From: Pedobacter chinensis
GTDB lineage: Bacteria > Bacteroidota > Bacteroidia > Sphingobacteriales > Sphingobacteriaceae
Length of the DNA stretch: 64,000 bases
NCBI RefSeq assembly: GCF_003339865.1
Contig: NZ_QPKV01000007.1
Span: 62,001-126,000, forward strand
Direction of reading: 5' to 3'
Of this stretch, positions 18,476 to 27,002 are shown in pieces (the stretch's first letter is position 1; each line of letters begins with the position of its first letter). Position numbers and translations under genes: made by a program. The notes beneath the pieces are model-generated. The model was not told where the DNA came from. It did not search any database and saw nothing but the letters and a program-made list of their open reading frames with translations.

Positions 18476-19051
18476 TTATTTGATGATAGATCGAAATAAT
18501 ATTTCAGCTGATTGCTTGGTTAATTTCTTGTCAGAAAATAATATTTGATTGTAATAAATAGATGCCAATCCTGAAACAATAAAATGTGCCAATGCCCGAG
18601 TCGATTTCTCGGTTTTTAGACTTCCATTTTCTTTCGCTTTATCCAATAAAGTTTCTATTTGTTCTACTGCGGATAATGTTTGCTTTTTTAGAATTTTATT
18701 CACTTCTTTATCTGCAAGGGCAAGTTCATAAATGGAATTGGTAAAAAGACAGCTGGTTTCGATAATGGCAGATTCAAAAACAGAATTGATAATATTTTTT
18801 ACCGACTCCAAAGGATTACTACCTTTTTCTACAGCTTCACTGTATTGTTTGCTCTTATTTTGAATATATTGATTTAATGATTTTATAAATAATTCGTGTT
18901 TGTTGCCATAAGTGAGATATATACTGCTCCTATTGATTTTCATGGCGTTTTCCAGGTCATTCATTGACGTGGCACTGTATCCTTTTTTCCAGAAAATATC
19001 TCGGGCTACGGTCAGCTTTTCTTCGTAATTAAATTCTTTTTGTCTTGGCAT
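18476..19051 (-). CDS. TetR/AcrR-family transcriptional repressor
   Basis: Repressor of 191 residues. The N-terminal helix-turn-helix is at about 10-55 (KLTVARDIFWKKGYSATSMN, then NAMKINRSSIYLTYGNKHEL). The C-terminal ligand-binding region includes SCLFTNSIYELALADKEVNK and LAHFIVSGLASIYYNQILFS, as in the TetR C-terminal domain 11/YcdC-like group. Candidate operators with AAAC/GTTT half-sites lie upstream of this gene, of the ABM gene and of the aldo-keto reductase, so it probably represses itself and both neighbours until a toxic ligand binds. Confidence 0.92.
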   Translation of the reverse strand: MPRQKEFNYEEKLTVARDIFWKKGYSATSMNDLENAMKINRSSIYLTYGNKHELFIKSLNQYIQNKSKQYSEAVEKGSNPLESVKNIINSVFESAIIETSCLFTNSIYELALADKEVNKILKKQTLSAVEQIETLLDKAKENGSLKTEKSTRALAHFIVSGLASIYYNQILFSDKKLTKQSAEILFRSIIK

Positions 19052-19073
19052 AACAGGGTAAAGATAATTAATT

Positions 19074-19087
19074 AAACTGAATGGTTT
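19074..19087. promoter_or_regulatory. Candidate TetR operator upstream of the TetR gene
   Basis: Dyad AAAC-TGAATG-GTTT inside TTAAACTGAATGGTTTAA, 23 bases upstream of the ATG at 19051. The half-sites match the two operators downstream, but the centre is 6 rather than 5 bases. It suggests autoregulation. Confidence 0.58.
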
Positions 19088-19143
19088 AAAATAAAATTAT
19101 TTTTCTGACCGAACAATATGTTTATGCCCGAGTTTTTTCGTGT

Positions 19144-19302
19144 TCAATACACTTCCAAACCGTCTTCGCAATGTGGGCAATGTCCGCAGGAATTTACAAA
19201 TGTTCCAACTCCTGCAAGATCGCCAACTTTAAAGTTCTTAACAAGGTCGCCCACTTTTACCACGCGTCCTAAGATCTCATGCACGGAACTATTGTTTACC
19301 AT
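19144..19302 (-). pseudogene. N-terminal remnant of a zinc alcohol dehydrogenase
   Basis: Minus-strand frame reading VHEILGRVVKVGDLVKNFKV, then GDLAGVGTFVNSCGHCPHCE and DGLEVY before a TGA. This is the segment around the catalytic zinc ligand (normally GHE, here VHE) and the structural-zinc cysteines of cinnamyl-type alcohol dehydrogenases. It lacks the true N-terminus, the fourth structural cysteine, and the whole cofactor domain. It has the same orientation as the C-terminal scrap at 4511-4660, which lies downstream as read on the minus strand. Confidence 0.75.
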
Positions 19303-19415
19303 ATGACTCATCCTGGATTTACTAGCAACACAGAGATTTTGTTACAATCTCCCTTCATACGGTTACATCAATTTTAATTTTCTTTTGGAACTTTGTATCA
19401 CTAAAAAATCGCAAT

Positions 19416-20123
19416 ATGAGTATGTTGAAAATTTTAATCGTTGTGACCAACATCAATGCTTATGCAAGCGGCAACCTTGAAACAGGTTTGTGGTTAAGCG
19501 AATTAACGCATATCTACCACGCAGCAAAGGAAAAGGGATATGAAATTACTATTGCCAGCCCAAAAGGTGGCAATGTGCCAATTGACCCGGAAAGCCTGAA
19601 GCCGCTAACGCTTGACAAAATTTCTAAATCATATTGGAATGAACCCGGTTTTCGTGAATTGCTAAAAAATAGTAAAAGTTTAGCCAATGTAGCCGACCAG
19701 AAATTTGAAATGGTATATCTGGCAGGTGGACACGGTACGATGTACGATTTCCCGAATGATACGACAATGCAGACCATCATCAGAAAGCAGTATGAAAGCG
19801 GTAAAATGGTGGTTGCGATTTGCCATGGTGTTGGTGGGCTGCTGAATGTAAAATTATCCAATGGAGAATACCTGATTAAAGGCAGGAAGATAACAGGTTT
19901 TAATTGGTTTGAAGAAAGTCTTGCCCGAAGAAAAAAAGAAGTCCCCTTTAATCTTGAAGCGGGACTGAAAGAAAGAGGCTCTGATTACAGGAAAGCATTC
20001 ATTCCAATGACCTCAAAAGTAGTGGTGGACGGAAATCTGATAACCGGGCAAAATCCGTTCAGTTCAAAGGAAACGGCAAAAGTAGTAATGAAAGAATTGG
20101 AAAAACAAACGCAAAATAAATAA
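19416..20123 (+). CDS. DJ-1/PfpI-family protein (type 1 glutamine amidotransferase-like)
   Basis: Cytoplasmic protein of 235 residues in the DJ-1/PfpI superfamily. The nucleophile elbow VVAICHGVGGLL places the cysteine at about residue 136 followed by a histidine, and the acidic partner lies in ETGLWLSELTHIYHAAKEKG, near residue 30. The motif MVYLAGGHGTMYDFPND is also typical. Relatives act as glyoxalase III (methylglyoxal to lactate) or as chaperones; the E-C-H arrangement favours a glyoxalase-like role, but this is inference. Its stop codon overlaps the next start (TAATG at 20121-20125), so it is translationally coupled to the epimerase-like gene. Confidence 0.87.
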   Translation: MSMLKILIVVTNINAYASGNLETGLWLSELTHIYHAAKEKGYEITIASPKGGNVPIDPESLKPLTLDKISKSYWNEPGFRELLKNSKSLANVADQKFEMVYLAGGHGTMYDFPNDTTMQTIIRKQYESGKMVVAICHGVGGLLNVKLSNGEYLIKGRKITGFNWFEESLARRKKEVPFNLEAGLKERGSDYRKAFIPMTSKVVVDGNLITGQNPFSSKETAKVVMKELEKQTQNK

Positions 20124-21064
20124 TGATGCAAACGATATTAGGAGCCAACGGGCAGATTGGCGAAGAACTGGCAAGGGAACTCAAAAAGAACTTTACCTCT
20201 GACATCAGGATTGTAAGCAGGAACGCCAGGAAAGTGAACGATACCGATACCGTTTTTTCTGCGGATTTATCCATCAGGGAGCAGGCAATAGAAGCTGTAA
20301 AAGGCAGTGAAATCGCATATTTCACATTAGGGCTTCCGATAAGTTCAGATTTATGGGAGCAACAATTTCCGTTGATTACCCAAAACGTGATTGATGCCTG
20401 TAAAATCAATGGTGCAAAACTGGTATTCTTTGACAATACCTATATGTACCCGCAAGATGACCGTGTACTTACGGAACAAACGCCTTTCGCTCCTGTGGGC
20501 AGGAAAGGTAAAGTAAGAAAGGCAATGGCGGAAATGGTTTTAAGGGAAATGCAGACAGGCGGGCTGGAAGCCGTGATTTGCCGTGCACCGGAGTTTTACG
20601 GCCCCGGCAAAACGCAGAGCATTACCAATACCTTACTTTTCAATAACATCAAAGAGGGCAAAAAATTAAAAGTACCGCTAAGCGATACCAAAAAAAGAAG
20701 TTTGATTTGGACACCCGATGCGAGCAGGGCAACCGCCTTAATAGGCAATACGCCCGATGCTTTCGGACAAACGTGGCATCTGCCTGTGGATGAAAGCCAT
20801 CCTACCTACAAAGAATTTATTGAATTGGCTGCGGATGTGTACAAGAAAGAATTGAAACACGCTGTTATGCCGAAGTTGCTTTTTAAGATAGGCTCGCTTT
20901 TCAATAAAAGGGTAAAGGAACTGCTGGAGTTGTTGCCAAGATACGAACACGACAATGTGTTTGAGGGCACAAAATTCAGAAATCGTTTTCCTGATTTTGC
21001 GGTAACCACTTACAGGGAAGGTATGGAACAGATTAAGAACGAACAGCTTTCATTACAAAAATAA
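20123..21064 (+). CDS. NAD(P)-binding epimerase/NmrA-like protein
   Basis: Extended short-chain dehydrogenase-like protein of 313 residues. The N-terminal nucleotide-binding motif is GANGQIGEELARELKK, an atypical GxxGxxG arrangement. An acidic DLSIREQAIEAVKGSEIAYF segment follows, then FDNTYMYPQDDRVLTEQTPF. The catalytic YxxxK of classical epimerases is not clear (KGKVRKAMAEMVLREM takes its place), and the substrate part contains CRAPEFYGPGKTQSI. It may act as an oxidoreductase or a redox sensor. It is coupled to the DJ-1-like gene by a 1-base overlap and lies 15 bases before the AraC gene. Confidence 0.82.
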   Translation: MMQTILGANGQIGEELARELKKNFTSDIRIVSRNARKVNDTDTVFSADLSIREQAIEAVKGSEIAYFTLGLPISSDLWEQQFPLITQNVIDACKINGAKLVFFDNTYMYPQDDRVLTEQTPFAPVGRKGKVRKAMAEMVLREMQTGGLEAVICRAPEFYGPGKTQSITNTLLFNNIKEGKKLKVPLSDTKKRSLIWTPDASRATALIGNTPDAFGQTWHLPVDESHPTYKEFIELAADVYKKELKHAVMPKLLFKIGSLFNKRVKELLELLPRYEHDNVFEGTKFRNRFPDFAVTTYREGMEQIKNEQLSLQK

Positions 21065-21079
21065 ATTGATAATTTAGCG

Positions 21080-22015
21080 ATGTATAAATCTGAAAATCAA
21101 CAAATGAAAGCCCCGGCAAAAGTTTCATCGATAAGTGCATTGCATCAGTTTTTAGGATTGGCGAAACCGTCCAATCCCCTGATCAGCGTGTTCGATTTCG
21201 ATGATGTGAAACTGGAGCCGGAAACCATTTTAAGTGCTGTGACAACGGATTTTTATGTTGTTGCACTGAAGAAAGATTGCGCAGGCGGCAAATGCAGGTA
21301 TGGTCAGCAGTATTATGATTATGACGAAGGCATTATGTACTTCATCGCTCCGCATCAGGTGCTGCAGTTTGACGATGTGCTCCTGAACGGCGTGAAGGGG
21401 TTCGTGCTGGTGGTTCATCCCGATTTTTTTCACGGCCATCCTTTGGCATCGCAGATCAAAGACTATGGGTATTTCTCGTATGCAAGCAATGAAGCGCTTC
21501 ATCTTTCCGAAAAGGAAGAAAAATCCATCATGGACATCATTGAGAATGTCGGCCGGGAAATAGAGAACAACATGGATGCTTTCACGCAGGAGCTGCTGGT
21601 GTCCAATCTTGATCTGTTGTTGAAATACTGCGACCGCTTCTATAACCGCCAGTTCCTGACCAGGAAAAAAGCCAACAACGATCTGCTTGCCAAACTGGAA
21701 GCTTTACTTGATGAACATTTCAAAAATGATCAGTTGGTCGTGAATGGCATTCCCTCTGTTCAGCTTGTGGCCAATGCGCTTCATTTGACTCCAAATTACC
21801 TGAGCGATATGTTGCGGGTGCAAACAGGACAGACCACACAGCAGCATATCCAGAACCGGCTGATGGAAAAAGCAAAGGAATTGTTGTCCACCACTTCAAT
21901 GTCGGTTTCACAGATCGCTTATCAATTGGGATTTGACCATCCGCAATCCTTTCATCGTCTGTTCAGGAACCGTACATCCGTTTCTCCTCTGGAATTTCGG
22001 GCCTCGTTCAATTGA
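21080..22015 (+). CDS. AraC-family transcriptional regulator
   Basis: Regulator of 311 residues. The N-terminal half is a cupin-like sensing domain (FYVVALKKDCAGGKCRYGQQ, YYDYDEGIMYFIAPHQVLQF). The C-terminal half has two helix-turn-helix motifs at about 225-305 (VQLVANALHLTPNYLSDMLR; SVSQIAYQLGFDHPQSFHRL, FRNRTSVSPLEFR). It is the third gene of a plus-strand run with the DJ-1 and epimerase genes. It is a clear paralogue of the AraC protein at 23352-24248, and the two flank an esterase gene. Confidence 0.93.
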   Translation: MYKSENQQMKAPAKVSSISALHQFLGLAKPSNPLISVFDFDDVKLEPETILSAVTTDFYVVALKKDCAGGKCRYGQQYYDYDEGIMYFIAPHQVLQFDDVLLNGVKGFVLVVHPDFFHGHPLASQIKDYGYFSYASNEALHLSEKEEKSIMDIIENVGREIENNMDAFTQELLVSNLDLLLKYCDRFYNRQFLTRKKANNDLLAKLEALLDEHFKNDQLVVNGIPSVQLVANALHLTPNYLSDMLRVQTGQTTQQHIQNRLMEKAKELLSTTSMSVSQIAYQLGFDHPQSFHRLFRNRTSVSPLEFRASFN

Positions 22016-22141
22016 TGAGTGATTTCCGTTCCAATGCCATCAGAGATATCGTTACAATCTGCCGTGATTCGGTTACTTCACTTTCAATCAATAAATAGAA
22101 ATTTATGGAAAAGAAAACATTGATTCATAATCGTAAACATC

Positions 22142-23125
22142 ATGGCACAGATTATCCCTGCGGAAAAAGATCCGCAAATATTGACTGGAATCAGAGGATT
22201 TTTGAAAGAATTGAACAGCAGTGGCGGAAAGCCAATGGAGGAGATGGAACCGGATGAGGCAAGAAAGGTGCTGGAAGATGCTCAAAGATCCGTGAAAGTC
22301 GACACTTCCGGTGTGATAGAAACCGAAAAGCTCATCACTCAGGACGGCATCACAGTGAAAACCGTGATCGTAAAACCTGACGACGCAATGGACAGGGTGC
22401 TACCGGTGTTTGTTTTCATTCACGGCGGCGGATGGGTTTTAGGGGACTATCCAACGCATAAGAGATTGGTAAGGGATTTAGTGGCGAACAGCGGTGCCGC
22501 TGCGGTTTTTGTGGATTATACGCGATCTCCCGAGGCCCAGTATCCAGTCGCGATCAATGAAATTTACGCAGTCACAAGATGGGTCTCAGAAAATGGGGCC
22601 GAGATTGGTGTTGACGGCACTAACCTGGCCATTGCAGGAAACAGCGTGGGTGGCAATATGACCGCCGTGACCTGCCTGATGGCAAAAGACAAAGGCGGCC
22701 CGGACATTAAGTTCCAATTGCTCTTATGGCCTGTGACCGATGCTGATTTTGCCCGTGAGTCCTGGCAAAAACATACAAAAGACCGGTTTTTAACTGCCAA
22801 TATGATGAAGTGGATGTGGAATCATTACCTGCCGGACATTGAAAAGAGAAAGGAATATTATGCCTCTCCGTTTCAGGCATCACTGGAAAAACTGAAAGGA
22901 TTGCCTCCTGCTTTGGTTCAGTTGGCCGAAAATGATATACTTTTTGACGAAGGGTTGGCTTACGCCCGCAAGCTGGATGAAGCCGAAGTGCCGACCACGA
23001 TTCAAACCTTCAATGGTTTTATACATGATTACGGCCTGTTGAATCCTTTGGATCATATCGAGGCGGTCAAATTCTCCACAAAGCAGGCAGCGCTGGGACT
23101 TCGCAACGCCTTGTTCCCTGAGTAA
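22142..23125 (+). CDS. Alpha/beta hydrolase (acetyl-esterase/HSL type)
   Basis: Esterase of 327 residues in the hormone-sensitive-lipase group. The oxyanion motif HGGGW is at about residue 94 (VFIHGGGWVLGDYPTHKRLV), and the nucleophile lies in LAIAGNSVGGNMTAV (Ser about 167). The acid is in LAENDILFDEG and the histidine in FIHDYGLLNPLDH. No signal peptide is seen, so it is cytoplasmic and likely acts on short acyl esters. Flanked by two AraC regulators, the upstream one on the same strand 126 bases away. Confidence 0.92.
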   Translation: MAQIIPAEKDPQILTGIRGFLKELNSSGGKPMEEMEPDEARKVLEDAQRSVKVDTSGVIETEKLITQDGITVKTVIVKPDDAMDRVLPVFVFIHGGGWVLGDYPTHKRLVRDLVANSGAAAVFVDYTRSPEAQYPVAINEIYAVTRWVSENGAEIGVDGTNLAIAGNSVGGNMTAVTCLMAKDKGGPDIKFQLLLWPVTDADFARESWQKHTKDRFLTANMMKWMWNHYLPDIEKRKEYYASPFQASLEKLKGLPPALVQLAENDILFDEGLAYARKLDEAEVPTTIQTFNGFIHDYGLLNPLDHIEAVKFSTKQAALGLRNALFPE

Positions 23126-23351
23126 TTTGTTACGGGTGTTTTTCCACAAGCATGATATTCTGTGAGCGGTCCACAAGTTCGACTCTTCGCCGTCTAATTC
23201 CACAGGGAATTATCTTATCGAGGCTTTTTTTCCGATCTCTTTCTGCCCCGTCAATGATCGTAAATGCCAGGTCACGGTTGAGGCAAATTAAAACGCAGAC
23301 TACCTGCAAGGTCGCTGAGAAAGCGAAACTTGCTCTTAAAAAAGCGATGCC

Positions 23352-24248
23352 TCAATTAAATGAAGTCCGGAATTCCAAGGGTGATGTCTTCGTTTTCTTT
23401 TTAAACAGCGTGCTAAACGATTGGGCGTGTTCGAAACCCAAGGCATATGCGATCTCACTGACAGAGAGCTCTGTCGTGGTCAGCTTCTCTTTCGCTTTCT
23501 CAATGAGTTTTTCGTGGATATGCTGCTGGGTGTTTTGTCCGGTATGCACGCGCAGAAGATCACTTAAATAGTTGGGCGATAAATTCATCAGCCCTGCCAG
23601 ATATTGCACGGTCAACAGCCCGTGCCGGACGGCGGCACCTGTATTAAAATAGTCATCAACAAGCTCTTCAAACCTGCTGAGCAGTTGATGGTTATTGTTT
23701 TTACGGGTAATGAATTGCCGCTCGTAAAAGCGCTTGGAGTAACTCAAGAGCAATTCTATCTGGGATAAGATGATCTCCTGCGTGTGCCTGTCTATATGCT
23801 GGCACTCTTTGTTGATCTTGGTCAGGATCGTGATAAGGTCGTCCTCCTCTTCGGCAGAGAGATGAAGTGCCTCGTTCACCGCGTAAGAGAAAAAGCCGTA
23901 AGTGCCGATATTCTTCGCCAATGGGTGATGCAGCAGAAAATCCGGGTGAAAGATCAGCAGGTAGCCCGATCCGCATCGCGTGTTTTGGAGATCGAGATAC
24001 TGTACCTGGTTAGGCGCAGTAAAACTCAGCACCCCTTTATCATAATCATAATGCTGCTGCCCATACCTGATCTTGCCCGTGGCCTCTCGCTTCAGGGCAA
24101 CACAATAGAACCGGTTGACAAAACCTTTCCAGATATCGTCTTCCAGAAAAACACTCTCTTTTAGGTTGATGACGCTGACCAATGGATGGCGTGGCTCAGG
24201 TAAAGACAACAAGCGATGAAATTCTGAAATGGACTTGATGGCGTTCAT
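23352..24248 (-). CDS. AraC-family transcriptional regulator
   Basis: Regulator of 298 residues, paralogue of the one at 21080-22015: both share the layout SIS-ALHxFL / P-HPLVSV, RYGQQHYDYDKG and the end SPLEFRTSFN. The sensing half has FYCVALKREATGKIRYGQQH. The DNA-binding half has VQYLAGLMNLSPNYLSDLLR and SVSEIAYALGFEHAQSFSTL. It points away from the aldo-keto reductase at 24288-25292, which lies upstream on the same strand with a 39-base gap, so the two could be co-transcribed. Confidence 0.93.
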   Translation of the reverse strand: MNAIKSISEFHRLLSLPEPRHPLVSVINLKESVFLEDDIWKGFVNRFYCVALKREATGKIRYGQQHYDYDKGVLSFTAPNQVQYLDLQNTRCGSGYLLIFHPDFLLHHPLAKNIGTYGFFSYAVNEALHLSAEEEDDLITILTKINKECQHIDRHTQEIILSQIELLLSYSKRFYERQFITRKNNNHQLLSRFEELVDDYFNTGAAVRHGLLTVQYLAGLMNLSPNYLSDLLRVHTGQNTQQHIHEKLIEKAKEKLTTTELSVSEIAYALGFEHAQSFSTLFKKKTKTSPLEFRTSFN

Positions 24249-24287
24249 AACACTAATTTATGATTATTATATTATAACCGTTAATGA

Positions 24288-25292
24288 TCAATCAATAAGT
24301 CCCATGCTAAATTCATCGTATGGTTTACCGGTATCGGTGCCAAGCGGAACAATATTTTCCAATGTGACGAGGTCTTCATCACTTAGCCGGATGTTGGTGG
24401 CCGCGATATTCTGTTCCACATATTTGCTGCGCTTTGTGCCCGGTATGGGCAATATCCCTTTGGTCATGATCCAGGCCAGCGCCAATTGCGATGAGGTAAC
24501 ATCCTTTTGCCTTGCCAGTTCTTCTATTGCCCTCACCAGTTCGATATTCTTATAAAAGTGCGCCTCCTGGAAACGGGGAATAGCCCGGCGGAAATCTTTT
24601 TCGGGCAGATCATCTATGCTACGGATCTGGCCCGATAAGAATCCGCGACCCAGCGGCGAGTAGGCCACGAAGCCTATACCCAATTCAATAAGCGTGTTCA
24701 GTACGCCGCGTTCCTCCACCGTGCGCTCAAATAAAGAATATTCGCTTTGTACTGCCGTGATCGGATGAACTGCATGGGCTCGTTTTACCGTTTCTGAAGA
24801 TACCTCTGACAAACCTATATAACCGATCTTTCCTTCCTTAACCAGTTCGCTCATGGCTTCGACCGTTTCTTCGATCGGCGTATTTTTATCAAGGCGATGC
24901 AGATAATACAGGTCGATGTAATCGGTGTTAAGATTTTTAAGCGAACGTTCCAGTGCCTTTTTAACATAGGCTTTTTTGCCGTTGATGGCCCAGGTCACTT
25001 TGTTGCTGTCATCTATCTCCCATCCAAACTTGGTGGCGATAATATATTTGTCGCGGTTACCTGCAATAGCTTTTGCAATAAGCTGCTCGTTCTTTAGCGG
25101 GCCGTACAGATCAGCCGTGTCTAAAAAGTTGCCGCCTAATGCTAATGAACGGTGGATGGTTGCGATAGCTTCCTGCTCATCGGCCGGCCCGTACATATGG
25201 CCCTCTTCGAACCCGGTCATGCCCATACAGCCTAACCCGATAACAGGGACGGTCAGCCCCTGGCCGCCCAATGCGATTTGTTTTATGCTCAT
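24288..25292 (-). CDS. Aldo-keto reductase
   Basis: NADPH-dependent reductase of 334 residues from the ATG at 25292 (MSKIKQ-like start; sequence MSIKQIALGGQGLTVPVIGL). An ATG at 25370 is in frame but would add a non-family leader. The tetrad is visible: FLDTADLYGPLKNEQLIAKA (Asp, Tyr), YIIATKFGWEID (Lys) and YYLHRLDKNTP (His). The C-terminus has LPIPGTKRSKYVEQNIAATN for NADPH binding. It belongs to the group of AKRs often named pyridoxal- or perakine-reductase-like, different from the one at 16665-17534. It probably shares a transcript with the downstream AraC gene. Confidence 0.92.
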   Translation of the reverse strand: MSIKQIALGGQGLTVPVIGLGCMGMTGFEEGHMYGPADEQEAIATIHRSLALGGNFLDTADLYGPLKNEQLIAKAIAGNRDKYIIATKFGWEIDDSNKVTWAINGKKAYVKKALERSLKNLNTDYIDLYYLHRLDKNTPIEETVEAMSELVKEGKIGYIGLSEVSSETVKRAHAVHPITAVQSEYSLFERTVEERGVLNTLIELGIGFVAYSPLGRGFLSGQIRSIDDLPEKDFRRAIPRFQEAHFYKNIELVRAIEELARQKDVTSSQLALAWIMTKGILPIPGTKRSKYVEQNIAATNIRLSDEDLVTLENIVPLGTDTGKPYDEFSMGLID

Positions 25293-25539
25293 AGTGTCGA
25301 TCTTTGTTTTTACAAAGGTCTGCAGGAAGAACGGCACGTAAGTTTGCAAACCCCTGAATGTTGTAAGCAAAACAAGGACGACAATGGGGATCGGGTTTCG
25401 CTATCGGGTCCTGAATACTCCTGCCTGCGATAAGCGCTGATGATAATCATTAGCAATGCTATTAGTCGGTTTCCAGGAATAAAGTCAATCAGCATTGGGT
25501 TTTATTTCAGTGCTTTTTGGTTTGCTGTGGAAGAAATAA

Positions 25540-25731
25540 TTAAGGTGTTTTTCGAAGCAAACCCTCTCTCCTATCAACAGAAATGAATTGTTCTGGCATT
25601 TTCATGGTAGCGTTTGCTTTAACTTTGTTATGGTTAACGTCGAACCCGGCAGTTAGTTGAGTATTATATCTTTTGTAAATATTAGCTAACTTCTCCGAAT
25701 CTTCCAGAAATTGGTTCGACAAACGTACCAT
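25540..25731 (-). CDS. Small hypothetical protein
   Basis: Possible 63-residue protein (MVRLSNQFLEDSEKLANIYK, with TAGFDVNHNKVKANATMKMP). I do not recognise a family and see no signal peptide. The amino-acid mix is ordinary for a real protein, but there is no clear ribosome-binding site and its neighbours are decayed or hypothetical. It may be a scrap of a longer gene. Confidence 0.3.
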   Translation of the reverse strand: MVRLSNQFLEDSEKLANIYKRYNTQLTAGFDVNHNKVKANATMKMPEQFISVDRREGLLRKTP

Positions 25732-25839
25732 AGAGATTACGAAAATTCAAAAACCATCTTTATTTAATTTAAAGGTGTTTTTTGTTTTTGCAGTATTTCG
25801 TAATCGTGCTTATAATTAAATAAAAAAACCTTGTCTTTA

Positions 25840-26274
25840 TCAAAAAAATACATGAAAAATGATCTGTCTGAATTTCTCGTTTTTTTTAGACAATTCTAAA
25901 ATGAAAGGTGTGGAGCGAGCTTTTAACGATAAATCTGAACTTTTAATATCATATACATACACAGAGCTTTCTATACTATCAATTGCCACAATTTGTGAGA
26001 TTGCATCGGAGATGACTAACGATGGCTCTGCCTTTTCAGTGTATTTCCATTTTAAAACTGGCAGCAACTTTAACCTGTTATTATTTGGATCTTCCCACGA
26101 TTTGTTCCAAATGATAACTTTTTTTGATATGGAATCATATTGTTTGCCCACCACGGAAAAGACACTATCTAACTGCCGCTGATAATCAACCATTTGCGCT
26201 TTCAATGGCGAAACCAAGAAAAGAAGTACGACAATACCGACAACCGTAAAGATATTCTTTTTTACAAATTTCAC
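25840..26274 (-). CDS. Exported hypothetical protein
   Basis: Product of 144 residues with a signal peptide (KFVKKNIFTVVGIVVLLFLV, then SPLKAQ), so probably periplasmic. The mature part is beta-rich with no family I recognise (DSISKKVIIWNKSWEDPNNN; LKLLPVLKWKYTEKAEPSLV). It must start at the GTG at 26274 because a stop lies immediately upstream and no ATG precedes the signal peptide. The last residues (EKFRQIIFHVFF) are hydrophobic. The small frame at 26296-26436 ends 21 bases upstream on the same strand. Confidence 0.55.
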   Translation of the reverse strand: MKFVKKNIFTVVGIVVLLFLVSPLKAQMVDYQRQLDSVFSVVGKQYDSISKKVIIWNKSWEDPNNNRLKLLPVLKWKYTEKAEPSLVISDAISQIVAIDSIESSVYVYDIKSSDLSLKARSTPFILELSKKNEKFRQIIFHVFF

Positions 26275-26295
26275 TTATTTCATTATTGGGAGTAC

Positions 26296-26436
26296 TTAAA
26301 ATTTGATTTCTTGTTTCATGTCGATCACCTTTGCACCCATAAACTTACTAAAGTGATCAGTTACCACATAAGAATCTGGTTGGAGATTATAGTATGAAAG
26401 CTTTCCATCAAAAGTGACACCTATTGTCTTCATCAT
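26296..26436 (-). CDS. Small ORF, possibly the end of a frameshifted gene
   Basis: A 46-residue frame (MMKTIGVTFDGKLSYYNLQP, ending VIDMKQEIKF) just upstream of the exported protein at 25840-26274. In another frame directly upstream (about 26420-26480) the sequence reads ELEEVVITPDDDEDN, which looks like protein too. The two may be pieces of one gene broken by a frameshift. No family is recognised. Confidence 0.3.
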   Translation of the reverse strand: MMKTIGVTFDGKLSYYNLQPDSYVVTDHFSKFMGAKVIDMKQEIKF

Positions 26437-26582
26437 CGTCAGGAGTAATTACTACTTCTTCTAATTCCTGCTATTGTATCACTGCTTCCTTTTGTCCCTC
26501 CTTTTAAGGGTAATCAATCCAATTGAAGGATTTCTTCTAGCCTTTGAGAGAGGAATTTAAATGCATATTTGCTATTCTGTGT

Positions 26583-27002
26583 TTATTTCTTTACATATAT
26601 TGTGCTTGGACCATCATAGGCATCAATAAAAAGAGTAAGGTTATTATCTTTTTTTTCTATAAAAGTTCGTACATCACTGCTATTATCGTAAATGATTCTG
26701 TTTTTCATGGCATTCGTTAAAATACTCGTTTCCTGAACGATCTGAAAAGTACCTTTTGTAACAGGTTGATGATTGGAAAATATTTCATAAGATGAACCGC
26801 TTAAGATTATTATATTTCCATTGCCCGAAGAATAATCTGTTCGAACTCCATTCAACCCATTTACTGACGATTTCATTTCCCATGTACCTTCATATAAGTT
26901 CAGCTTATCATCATCTTTATCTTTTCTACAACTCAATAAACTTAGGGTCATAAAAACCCAAAACAAACATTTTAAATTTTTTAGAGATCGTTGATTTCTC
27001 AT
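26583..27002 (-). CDS. Hypothetical lipoprotein
   Basis: Product of 139 residues with a signal sequence and lipobox (LFWVFMTLSLLSC, then RKDKDDDKLN). The mature part is small and beta-rich (LYEGTWEMKSSVNGLNGVRT; TFIEKKDNNLTLFIDAYDGP), resembling lipocalin-like or META-type small barrels of Bacteroidota, although I cannot name the family. It lies downstream of the 813-residue TonB-plug protein on the same strand, with a 277-base gap. Confidence 0.65.
   Translation of the reverse strand: MRNQRSLKNLKCLFWVFMTLSLLSCRKDKDDDKLNLYEGTWEMKSSVNGLNGVRTDYSSGNGNIIILSGSSYEIFSNHQPVTKGTFQIVQETSILTNAMKNRIIYDNSSDVRTFIEKKDNNLTLFIDAYDGPSTIYVKK

Noticed and set aside
23126..23351. Minus-strand frame reading DKIIPCGIRRRRVELVDRSQ between the esterase and AraC genes
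   Set aside because: The start IIPCGI recalls a lipoyltransferase motif, but the rest does not continue it; too short and uncertain to call.
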